64,000 bases of DNA from Parelaphostrongylus tenuis. Its lineage: Eukaryota > Nematoda > Chromadorea > Rhabditida > Metastrongylidae. Below the pieces are notes generated by a model, which was given only the letters and a program-made list of their open reading frames with translations, was not told the DNA's origin and did no database searches. Of the stretch, positions 48,801 to 60,514 are shown one piece after another. The translations under genes and the position numbers were made by a program. The stretch covers positions 22,994 through 86,993 of the forward strand of contig JAHQIW010005963.1 of NCBI GenBank assembly GCA_019055375.1. The letters are read 5' to 3'. Every line of letters begins with the position of its first letter. The first letter of the stretch is position 1.

Positions 48801-49770
48801 TATTCCTGAGATAATTCCACGAGTTTACAATTACCGATGTTGTGCGAAACAGACATGAATTTTCAAATTTTCGCGATTGTTAAGGAACTTTTTCCTCCAT
48901 GCATTAGTGTCCTGCAGTAATTTCATTTATCGACTGCAATGCAATACCAGTTTTCTCTTATGTTCAGCTGAAAATCACTTCACGGAAACCGATTCGAAAA
49001 AATCGAAGACGTTCGAAAAGTGCGCTTGTAACTTCTCCTTGTACTTATTATTCCCTATAGATCACTTAATTTTCTTATTTCAACTGAATTCAATAAACAT
49101 CTACTTTATATTGAATGTTCTAATGTGGCCTGTAGTTCCATCATGTTCGAAAGTATTCTGACATCTGTAATTACAGTGTTGGTAAACTAATCGCTTTTTT
49201 GTTTCTTTTCGTTCCTTTCATCGTTACGTTTTTTTTTCTACTTTTTTTTTTCTTAGACAGCGCACTCAGATTCTAAACACATCAGTCTTGGTTATCATTG
49301 ATCATATCGAGAGTTTTTTTCCAATTACCGTTGAAACGTTGTCGATCAGAAATTCATCATCTTGCCCCAGATGATAGATTAACATTCTCACTGATTGCAC
49401 ATAATTTTGGAAATTCAGTGAATGTAATTATGGACCGTATTGAACAGTGCTGTGATGTCTGTAAAAGAACTGGTTTTGCCTGTTCTTTACAAAGAGCTTT
49501 GTGCTATCTTACGCTCTACAAACACAAATTATTTATGCGAGTCGATTGAGTACCAGCACTTTATTACACAAGAACACCATAGACGGGTCACCATAATATG
49601 CGCAAATTTAAGCTGTCGGCCGTGGTTATAAGTACATAATTATTGAGAAAACTTCTTTGCAATAAATAAACTAGAAGCTCCATTGATTCTGATAATTTCA
49701 TTGAAGTATTTGCTTGATTTGGTCTGGGATTTGTATTATTTACTTGTGTATTTACAGATGGGCTTAAGTT

Positions 49771-50745
49771 ATGGATTATAGAAAGAAACGTATCGCAGTA
49801 CATGAGTTGGACAAGACTGGAATAAAAGCGGCTGACATCGTTAAAATAAGTTGTTTCAAACTAACAGGTGTTTACATAGTCGATAAGCATTTCAGAAAGA
49901 TTAGTGGGATTGAGGACCGTTCTCGAAAAGGCCGTCTAGGCAACTCGTCTTCCTCCGTAAAACATTTAAAAGATCCGTTGCCAATATTTAACAATTTTCG
50001 GAGCGTTTTATGTGCAGAATGTCAAAGAAGCTTGGAATCAGCGAGTGGGGAGAACGAAACATTGGAAAAATAAGGTGAAACTGCGCAGCTGTAAAGTCAC
50101 TGATGTTCACTTTTTGGAGAGAAGGATGGAAAAAAGTACACGCCTTCTAAAGGTATGGCGAATGATTCGTTTGTTGAGCTGGTTGTACGTTTGTCGAATG
50201 TGCTTTTCACGGATGAGAAGAAGTTCACGGTCGAACGTCTCCACAATCGCCACAGTTGGCGTCAACTTCTGAAGAAAGCTGGGCAGAAGTCCAGAGTGAC
50301 AAAAACTATGGGCCGCAGTCATTTTCCGGCATCTGCGATAGTGTGGGTCGACATTTGCGCCACCGGTATAACGCCGTTGATCTTCATCAACACAATCGGC
50401 AAACTCAACGCTACCAGTTATCAACCTTCGACTATTTAACACCTTGGCGCCGTCTGATTTAGGATTCGCAGGGCTGGGCTTTTGCGCATTCGGCTTCCTC
50501 TACGATTACCATCTAAGAGCAACTCTCAGAGTTCTGGAGCAAGGGCATTTGGCCGTGAATCTCGCCGTATCTCAACCCATGGATTACTTCGTGTTATCCA
50601 CACTGAAAGAAATAGTTCCGGCTACGCGCTACACTACCATAGAGCGCTTGAAACAGCTTTTACACGCGCTTTGAAGGACACGGTGAAAACACGTGCTAGC
50701 ATTCGCTGGAGATTTCCTCGGACTTGGTAAATGTATTGGAGCCAA
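49771..50745 (+). mobile_element. Tc1/mariner-superfamily transposase pseudogene
   Basis: The reading starts MDYRKKRIAVHELDKTGIKA (helix-turn-helix region) and continues with IEDRSRKGR. It shifts frame to KLGISEWGERNIGK-like sequence, then VLFTDEKKFTVERLHNR with the catalytic FTDEK box, SHFPASAIVWVDICATG.TPL, and after another shift PMDYFVLSTLKE. At least three frame changes occur, so it is inactive. No terminal inverted repeats were identified. Confidence 0.75.
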
Positions 50746-52039
50746 AGGAGGAAATTTTGAGAATTTGTCGTGAACTTTTTTGTTTAGTGTTATAGTTGTT
50801 GACCAAGTAAACGTAGCGATTCCTTCAACTGAATGAATTCATTTGTTTAGCAGTATTTTCTTACTGCAGAATAAACGGGAGAATAATCAGAACTTCAATC
50901 TAAATCCTGAATGCTTGTAGAGGTCTAAGTTATTGTAGGTGAGTACCTCAACAATCTATCTTAACTCTCGAGGTTTCACCAAAATAGCTGTTGCTTTCGA
51001 GATTCGTCTGTTGCTGATTTTGTATAGGCTACCTCAGATGTCCAATAATTCCGGACGCAGATTTACTACTGCAAAAACTAACAAAGAAATTATGATAATA
51101 CTATGGCTACAAATTCATTAGAAACGACTCCGGTGCAGATGCGAAGTCGTCATTTTTTGGAGCGCAAAAATGTTGAAATAACGTACGGAATACCAGTGAC
51201 ATTAAAAAAAAAATGAAGCACAGTGATAAGTACATGGAAAATGTGACAACAACGTAAAATTCCAAAAATTAGCACATTGTTAAGCCAACACTTATCATAC
51301 GCGATTACAAAGACGCATGAGAAAAATCCTATCAACATTTGAATTTGTAGAAACATAACGTCTATGAGAAAAGGTTTTTCGTCTCATAATTTAACTATAA
51401 ACAGTCCATTTGTTCTTCAGCCTTACTCGCTCAGAAACACCAACGTTATGTAATGGAGAGCTAGTAATGGTCATTAACGTGAATGCTCAGGCATCTTTAG
51501 GCCATTTGATTTGAATAAAAGACTTTTTTGGTGGCATAGATTTGATTTATTTAATGATATGACAAGTGATGCTAACGATTTTATTCAAGGGCTAAATATC
51601 AGGCATCTGCGTGATATTTTATCATAGTACATGATCGTCTAGTATCTCTTCAATCATCCATCAACTAGAGTAAAACCAATAATGGGATGAAATTGTCCTT
51701 ACTGCACCCTAGAGCTGCTTCAGTGGACTGTGTTTTTCGACCATGTGGGACTGCGTCTGTCATTTTGAACGTACGAAATTTGACGACCCTTTTCGCCTCA
51801 CACAGAGCATTACTAGATTTTTAGTACTCATTCGGTAGTTCAGATGTCAGCAATCTCAGTATTTCGATATTTCACCTTCAATGCGTATAATTTGCCCGGT
51901 TGGCGTGTCTATATGTGACCTTTCACGGAGTCTTGGTACTATTTCAATTGCTCTAAAAACGACGACTAACTGAGTTTGATTCATGAGAAGGTCTTCAAAG
52001 AGCGCTGTAAAATGAAAAGAATATTACGTTTAGCATTTG
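50746..52039. other. Gene-free stretch
   Basis: AT-rich sequence between the Tc1-like pseudogene and the RTE relic. ORFs at 50939-51121 (plus) and 51150-51356 (minus) lack recognisable features. Confidence 0.4.
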
Positions 52040-54150
52040 AACCAGTAGTCTATGGCTTGTTACTTACTTGACTACTTCAACGGTCCGTCTTCACGAAGTG
52101 TTTGAAATCCAATACATTTTCCATTCATTTCTTCTCCCCGCTATTGACGTTCATGATGGTGGTTTGAATCGGACGCAGAGGTCTGGCGCAAGTTTCGTAG
52201 CGTCATGTGTAAAACATCCTGCAGCCTCAAGTACAGCTCATTAATGGCTCTAACGAATAAGTCCGCTCACCGTATAGATGGTCCTCTTCGGAATCACACA
52301 TATTCTCGTGGAGTCCACTCCACACATCGCTCCGTCCATCTGTCGTCTGGTCTTGCAATAAGACCGGCCCATCTGTACTTCGCCATCTATATATATATAT
52401 ATATTTCTTTGAGATTAGGGGATAAGCTAAATTTCATAAATTTAAGATGCGCAAGCCGCTTAGACGTTCTGAGTGCTTATTCACTCGAAAAGAGATTGTT
52501 CAAGTGATCTGTGAGTTACTCACACTAGTCTCAACGTGCTCGGAGTATGAGCCCACTACTCTGGCGCATAGCAGAGCTAATGGGAAGACTGTTTTGTCTA
52601 AAAGGTTAGCACGTAGTTCTGGACCCGTTGTTTGAATGGTGACTTTTTGAGAGATCCAAATGCAGCCTATTTAGGTACAAGGGGAGGTGGTATTCTCGGT
52701 AGACTTTTATACACTCGAAACAGTTTGGACGAGTTCCATGCAGCGAAATTGCTGTCGAAATCTTGTGCCGAACTGGTTGTTACCTCTTCAATATTCTTGA
52801 CAAGCGTGAAATGGTAATCTTTGTTGTTTGTAAAGAGAATTTATCAAGCAAATCGGCCGACAACTTCAAAGATTCCTTTTGATCAGCCTTTTTGTTGAGG
52901 ATGACTGTGCGCAACGTCCTCCACTGGTTAGGACTTATCTTTTGCAAAGTAATATGCCATGTGTTCTGCGTGAAGTACATGTAGAACATAGCCTTCACCT
53001 CTTAGAGAGCTGTAGTGATAGTAATATTATAGGGTTTTGGTGCTGTGCTTAGTTCATGCTTTCGATCGCAAGCGTGAACACCGGATGATGGAACTTAGGA
53101 CGGGTTTTCTTCAATAGGGATTTCAGAGTCTGAGACGGTATGGCGGGACAAAAAAGATCAATGCAGGATTTTTTTTCGCCACTATACATGTTCTGGAGAG
53201 GAAATTAAGTAATCCCATCATCTTCTGACGGCACTTCTCAAAGTAGATTTTTTTGCTGTTTCCAACAATTCTTTCTGCCTCTACTAACATAGATCCTCTT
53301 ACAAAGCTCTTTTGCAATTGGTCACTGATATTCCCGACGTTGAATGTGCTGCGATAGGATCAGTTACAGATATCTTCTTTGCTCGAGAAACTCCTTTGTG
53401 ATAGTGGAGATGCAATCGCATCTTGTTGATTGGGTATCCTAGCCAAGTCGGCGCATCTCTTGAGTCTTTCGGAAGGCAGTTTGTAGTCATCTGTCGGATC
53501 ATTCTTATCTGGCACTTATGGTTGGGTAGGATCACGCTCAAAATATCCAATCAAAAATAGCTTGACGACTGCTTTTTGAGCAGTGCATTAATTCTTCTTC
53601 AGCTTAAGGCTGAATTGCATCTCCACGCTAAAAGGCAGTGATCAGACCTAGTACGGAATGAGTAGACTATGGAGGTATCAAGTAGGCGCACTCTTTTGTA
53701 CATGGTTAATTTCCACATGCATCATTTCGTTTGGTACCTCCTACACTTAGCGGTGGTGTTTTTTTTTCTTGTTTTCATGCATTTACATGAAATAGAGGCA
53801 CTGCTGACTGATGTCCTACAAAACGGTTTCTATTCTCATCACTTTCTCCTGATACAATGTTTCCAATGATGTGATCGATCTCCTTGACGTCCCCTATTCT
53901 GGCGCAAAGTCTCTGACAATGAATTTGTAATGCGACTAATAAATGCGAATATCCTCCTCCGATTAATAATAAAACGTGTCAAGTGTTTCATCAGCTGCGT
54001 CGGTTGGTTGGTTGAAGTTGATGATAATGCTTTTCTACTAGACGTTATTTGAAATCGAAAAACGACTGTCCAAGAAGAAAGAATCCGTAAAATCGATAAG
54101 ATGGGTAACGGGGTACACAAAGCCCACGCCACCGGCATTTCTTGACGAGA
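52040..54150 (-). mobile_element. RTE-clade LINE relic of a second family, RT core deleted
   Basis: Reading leftward on the minus strand: a degraded endonuclease domain (54.14-53.6 kb, with a RSDHCLLAW-like motif near 53.65 kb), the linker (53.55-53.05 kb), and the RT start ISPNQWRTLRTVILNKK (about 52.9 kb). The reading then jumps to the C-terminus: PELRANLLDKTV (52.6 kb) and a RWAGLIARPDDRW-like block (52.35 kb). The palm region with FADD is missing, so an internal deletion of roughly 1 kb is inferred. A (TA)n tract lies at 52387-52405. Confidence 0.65.
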
Positions 54151-54508
54151 TTTAGTTAACGTATAGCCGCCTTTCTTTTTTTCGTTTCTTATACGACAAT
54201 TGCAAGAAGATTTATGTGGGCTTGCTGCTTCAAGACGTGCGCGAAAATGGCGCTAGTGGAAAGCGCTGTGTTACACGTGTAAAGTAAGAAGCAATCTCCA
54301 CGGCATGTCGCTTGCGTGTCTAACAGACCCTATTCCAGTGACGTCCTGCGTATCCCGTGTTTTGTGGCTTTTCACCAGTGATCCTCACCGCCTGACGCCA
54401 TGGACGGGAACACCCAGTGAGAGGGAGTTAGGCTGGCATGCTAGTAATGCAGTTTGCTTTTCCTTGGATTCCTGACCTAACCTTGCAAGGCGATTTCACG
54501 TCTTTACT

Positions 54509-54690
54509 ATGTCGCTTCCAAGAAATTTTGTTTCGACGGCAAATCCTTTGGTCGAACTTCCTACTAGTACTTCCGGAGATGACGTCAAAGCCAAAATCGA
54601 AAGGCAAAAGTTGAAATGAAAAAGTTAGCCGACTTGTCAGAGGTGATTTACAAACCGAAAGTCCTATTTGACAGCATAGAGCGAAAATAA
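54509..54690 (+). pseudogene. Frameshifted ORF pair, unrecognised, possible decayed gene or exon
   Basis: The first ORF (54509-54619) encodes 36 residues, MSLPRNFV... ending in KAKIERQKLK. A second ORF (54616-54690, different frame) overlaps its stop and continues MKKLADLSEVIYKPKVLFDS-IERK to a TAA stop. Together they read like one charged, possibly helical polypeptide of about 60 residues broken by a single frameshift. No family was recognised, and no splice sites at the junction explain the shift. Confidence 0.25.
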
Positions 54691-55639
54691 GAAGCCCATG
54701 GAATAATAGAATAGAGTTTCTTTCTACATTTCTGACATGTGAACTTCATAGATTTTCTCCAACAAAAAAACTCCAATTAACGAAAACCGCTCGTTTTTCG
54801 AATTACGCTGAGCGCAGAAATTTCAACTCTCGTCCCGTAAGCGCCCAATTTTGGTAGATAAATAGTGATTTTGGTGCGTATAATAATCGCGTTTGAGGAG
54901 ATGCTCTACGGAAGGGCCAGACCTACCGTGGATCATGGTGCTGCAAATAAGTTATTTTTGCAGCGTATATCAAGACAGATCCCACACCTATTGACATTTG
55001 AGTTTCGGGGTGAAAATGTCGAAGTCTTCTCCATTTTGGTTTTTCTGTTGACGTATAGATTCATTCATAACATCGCAGTAGGAATCCTGAGCGTGAATCT
55101 TCCAGAAACGCATTTATCAAAGATACAATTCATTACTTCTTGGAAACATCAATGATCTTTCATGTACAAAAAGTAGAAAGCCTTATTTATTTCTCGGATC
55201 ACTGCTTGCTAATAAGTGGCGAGAAAGAGTGGACCAAGAGTATTGTACTTCACGCATTTTCTTTCTCTAATTTAATTTGCTAAAAAAGTCTACTGACTCA
55301 AATTTGGTTCTCACTGGATGGCTTGTCCAACACAACAATTTTTAGCTTACCTCATTGAGGACCTGCTTTTTACGTTTGATAGTTTACAAAAAAAACCACT
55401 TCCCAAACACTAACACTGATCGGTAATCTGACTAGCGTATAAGTATGAAGTCATTTAAATCGCTGGTTCGAATCATGATTATCATATTAGTACGAGCCGT
55501 TATAAAATCTAACAAAATAGACAAAACACATCTTCAGAAAAATATGATTTCAGAAATAAATCCGAATCCTTACATTAGTGAAGGCTGCATCATGGAGAAA
55601 AACAACAAATAGCAATCATTAGCAAAAATGCGACCGGAA
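54691..55639. other. Gene-free stretch
   Basis: A 96-codon ORF at 54865-55155 (plus) is the longest but has no recognisable domain or splice context. No repeat partners were noticed. Confidence 0.4.
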
Positions 55640-56055
55640 TAGGTGATAGTAGACGGCGCCAAGTGAAGAATGTACGGCGGATGATCCTGCACTTCCCAGT
55701 CCAATTTGATCAAGCTCCTCTTTGTAAATTTGGCGACATGTAGCCTTGTGTCCTTCAAGTTGATGTTGCAGGTGCAAAACTCAGCAGAGAAGCAACATAC
55801 TGTTCTCCTGGACACAAATCCTTGAGCCTTTGCACGGTTGATGTTCTCTAAGGCAATCTGTGCATCGCATCCCGATCTCCTATTAGCGAAGCAGCAAACT
55901 GCGTTGAAGGCTGTACTAGACGACCATGATGCGGCAAGTATGGGCAAGTTTGGTACCACAGAAAGCTCGGAAAATTCTGCACAAAGCGGTATTGATTTCT
56001 TGCCTGAGATGGCGGAAATGTGTTCATGCTGGTGCATACTTTTAATAGTGTAGTG
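55640..56055 (-). mobile_element. Mariner transposase relic (degenerate)
   Basis: On the minus strand the reading NINLKDTRLHVAKFTKRSLIKLDWEV, then DHPPY...LAPS, matches the mariner DNARPHVAK...LGWEVLPHPPYSPDLAPSDY region, with the Asp of DNA lost and the catalytic-Asp block unreadable. Upstream readings are split between two frames. It was inactivated long ago. Confidence 0.65.
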
Positions 56056-56599
56056 TTGAGCGAAACCAATTGGTTTTGGTTATTGAAGTTGGTGTTTAAT
56101 TGTTCTAGTGCAGAAGCTTGAGAGAAGACCTAATGATTACCTACAATAGCTGACTGGTTCACGAACTTAATTGTCACCTTCAGACATAAACGAAAGTCAA
56201 TCCAAAAGTTGACGAATTTGATCGATGCCTATAATATTGATCTTGGGCTCTGGGACTACGTTGATATGTGATGAGCCTGAAAGCGAACATCCTACTAAAA
56301 TACGAGCAGAACTTGATCCTTTTTTGGTTGCGAAAACGGTTTGCAATGAATGATCGCTGGTATTTTTATGTATTCATTTGAATTCGTTGACACACTGATA
56401 ATGTTGACAGTGAGCATGTCACTGAAAATCACACACCGTTCTCTTGTCAACGAACTTCTAAACCAGCGATTTCGTCGAACATTGTCATCATCGGGTAACA
56501 ACTCGAATGTCTTTATTGTTTTCGTATGTTGAGTTGTTCAGCGGCATTAGTAATTTATATATGTAAATCCCAATGACTTATCATATTCAACCGATGCGA

Positions 56600-56845
56600 G
56601 GTTGGTAATAGTAGTACTAGTAGTAGCAGTTGATAGTAGCAGTTTAATAGTTGACGTTTCAGCGATATTACCTTTTTCACATTTTTGGACATATATGTGT
56701 GATACGTACACGCACTACATACGTATGATATGTATAACGTACTATACGTCCAGACTCCGAAAAAGGCGAAGTCGCCAGAATGTCAGCAAACAAGCTGTTA
56801 CTGTGACTACTACTAATATTACTACTACTAACCCATCATCGTCTA
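56600..56845. repeat. Short palindromic repeat with trinucleotide ends, copy 2
   Basis: TAGTAGTACTAGTAGTAGCAG at the left and CTACTACTAATATTACTACT at the right are inverted. Inside is CCGAAAAAGGCGAAGTCGCC, shared with 7665-7890. Confidence 0.5.
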
Positions 56846-57569
56846 AGCAGAATACGTCCTAAAAAACTTCAAATCCTATTTTAATCCTTCATAGTTGGCT
56901 CACAGACTGCACGAAAATGAGCAAAACGAGTTGACTGACATCACTATAATGTTTCATTTGATCGTAGTAGCTAAAAGAAGCTTGTTAATTGTGCAATGGA
57001 AAAGTTTCTAAAAAAATGTTTAGCGATTTTGTCACCTGCAACCTCTTGTTATGATGGTAAACTTCTCTTTGTGACAATACGTTTAGTTTTCCCCGATTCC
57101 AAAAATGACCCACAATATATCAACGTGTAGTTTCATTGCTGCTAATTTGGATCGAATTTCTCATTGTACTTACAATAGACGCTGTTTGATTTCTCCTTCT
57201 AGATACAGTAGATGCCATTTTTTTTTCTTTTTCTCTAACGATATACACATGCACACGCACATCTGACACATCACACTTCAGACACCACAGGCGACAGGCG
57301 GACATTTACAGACCCAAAGAAATGTTTTCCTACATCCACATGTATACATACACAAATACGTGCATACATCCACACGCAGGCATAACCCCACGTCAAATAC
57401 CATACACTAGCTAGTCATTTTCCTAAAATTCTTTTTTTTCTGTTTTCGAAGATTTTCTGGGGCGAGAGATTTTTTCATCGCCTGTTATTGATGATGCGGA
57501 TCTGATTGTATAATATAAGTCACGTAATGTGATAGTAGGCGACCGTATATCTCTTGTAGTTGATGAGAA
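56846..57569. other. Upstream region of TMEM144 gene 2
   Basis: A purine/pyrimidine-rich stretch with (CACA)- and (CATA)-type runs lies at 57240-57400. No promoter motif can be named. The start codon at 57570 has no TTTCAG directly before it, so a trans-splice site is not evident. Confidence 0.35.
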
Positions 57570-60467
57570 ATGGAAGGGCAAGAGACCGCGCTTGGTTTGG
57601 GTGCTGCGACTTTAGCCACTCTACTCTATGGATCATGTTATGTGCCAGTACGACGATTTGAAGCTGGAGACGGTATACGGATATAATTTTCTACTTTTGT
57701 GCTCACATTTTGTTAATCTCAAGCTGAAGAACAAAATCTGTGAACATCACTCATTATAAGGAATATATAATGCTTTGATAACAGTAAGACTTTGTAAGTT
57801 TTTTTTTGTTAAAAAGCTGCTTTTGATGTTTCTACTGCTATTTCTCCTGTGAGGCTGAAAGAGTAAGCAGATCGCATACAATGCAACAGTTAGATCGGAC
57901 CCTGCAATGCTCACGTGTCGATGGTCCAATCCTGCGCCCTGGATCCGCCAAGCCTTCCAGCAGTCGGTGTGGCAAATTGGTATCACAATTGCCTGACTGA
58001 ATAAACGCTGACTTGATACATCAATAGGCCATAACAGGCCAGATGTGCGTCAATGACCTTTATGGTGTCACGAATAAAATAGAATTCTTGGGGAAACACT
58101 GAATATTCTAAGGGATTGATCAACGCCGAACACTTTGCGCTCCGATGCCTAAAAAATAAAATCTATAGAAGTGCAGCTTGTATAGAAAAACTATAAAGTA
58201 AAATAGATGCTTATTCTCATTTGTAATGTCTGGGCGTAGATTATAGTCTGAATTAGAGTGTATGAAAAATGAAATGGAATTAATTTCAGGTTTATATTAT
58301 CAATGGATGTCCTGTATTGGTCACTTGTTTGTCGGAGTTATTGTACTTGGCATTTTACAATGGCCACCTGTCTATCCATCTGGAATGCTTGGTGGAGCAT
58401 TTTTTGCCATTGGTTCGTCTACATTACAAATTTGTTGCTACTGCGGTGCTTCGAATTTTCAATTAGCTTTATGTATTCTAGCTACTAACTCAGGGTTATC
58501 CCATTATTTCTTTCACGCTCTTGTTTCATTCATTTTCTTTCGACTTCAGATTGGGTCATTACCAAAAAGCCGTGATAAGTTTTAAAATGTCCTAGTAACT
58601 CCAACCATACACTTGTACACGGCTGTAGCACTATTGCTCGCTATCTAGTTGAGATAGGCTAATTCAAAATGATTTTTTTACTGAACACCTCATACGTTGA
58701 CCGACCACGACCGCACCGAGTGGTTGATCCTCTGCGACAACTTTCTGCTGCGACGGAAAGGCAGGACTTTTTTAAGTCGATCATACTGGAGATGAGTCCT
58801 GGGTCTACTACGTTAACAACACGCGACACGCCTACTGGAAACCTCGGACAAAGACTCGCCACCTCAACCAAAGCTCAAATACATGCTTGGAAGGCTATGC
58901 TCTAGGATTTCTGGGATTGGACGGCACGCTGTTCTGGGAATGCTCAACAAGAAGTTGACTAAAATGCCGAAGTATACGAAGACGAAAACTCCAAAAGTTG
59001 GCAGCAACAGTGCGGCGGAATCGTTCCAAGTGATTCATTGTCGTTATCGGGGATAACACTCGATTTCCTATTGCAAAGGCGACTCGCCACATTTTGAAGA
59101 AACTGGGCTGGACCACGGTGCCATATCCTCCGTTTTAACCTGATATTGCTCCATCGGACTATCACCTCTTCTACTCCCTAAAGCGGCACCAGTGAGAGAA
59201 AAACTCGAAGGTTACAATCAGCTCAAAAGTTACTCCAGAGAATTGTTTGATCTCTACGATTATTCTTTTTGCAAAGAAGGCATCCAGTCTTTGCCCAGCA
59301 AGTAATAGCGTATCATTGTTAATGATGGCGAGTGTAATGGTGATTAATTAATTTTTTCAAATAAATAGTAACTCGATTATCTAAAGTGTCGAATGCGATT
59401 GAAACAACCCTATAAAATTTGAGCGTAACTAGTAGGAATGAGAACATTACAGAAACTATATGTAATGGTGTTCTTTACAAATTTCAGGGATGTACTTTTC
59501 GACTCTAAAGAAAGTACGATAAGTTAGCAGCACGATATATACATAACTGATACGATATACATTCCTGATTTTCCTACACACAAATAAGGACGCATGTATT
59601 AAGTATGCACATGTGACTTTGCCGTTTGAATATTTTCGCTCCAATAATAGTAAAAAATAAATGCATGCGAATTCTTCTCCGCTTTGTATAGGCATCGAAA
59701 ATGCTATTTATTCATACGTTTCATATACAGAGCATTCAATGTGATAGTTTTTATAGCGCTTTGAGGTTTACGACTTTTCTACCCAAAAAATGCCAATTGT
59801 GGGAAGCTTTACTTTTCATGTTTACTTTAAAGAAATTCGTCGCTAACAAAAAGAGGACCTTTTTGCGCCGCATAATGATCAAAGACAAAAAAATGAATTT
59901 ATTACAACAATCTACAGCGCAAACGATAATGAACCGACCTCGGACGAGCACTTTATCAACAACAATTTACAAAATTAAATGATTTATTGCAAAATAAATG
60001 GCAGGAGGGGGACGTAAGATACGGCAAAGCAATTTTGCTGCATGATAATGCTCACCCTCATGTTGAAAAAACCGATCGAAAACGTCATAAAAGGTAAAAA
60101 AGAAATTCTACCAAACTTACAATTTTTCACCAATCTTGCTTACTAAATTTATCTTCGATGAGTTCACAAATTACACGAAAATTGGGAAAATGTTTATGTT
60201 AGTGATGGAAATTATACTTAGATAAGCGTTAGCCTAGAAATTTTTTCTATTGATTGAATTTCTAGGTCGTAAAAAACGGCGGAGTCACCATTGTATACCT
60301 AATAGCTGACTGGTTCTAATACACTTTGATAATGCGCAAGTGATTGCTATTCAATCCTACGCAACGTATCAATCAAATCCTTCATCCTTATGGGGTTTGC
60401 AGATTAGTTGCAAGATTTTTAATAGCACTAATATATATATATAATATTATATATATATATATATATA

Positions 60468-60514
<47 letters not shown>

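Noticed and set aside
55570..56037. 155-codon minus-strand ORF, the longest in the window
   Set aside because: Only its middle resembles mariner, with the catalytic block destroyed; the rest is out-of-frame transposon sequence, so it is a relic and not a gene.
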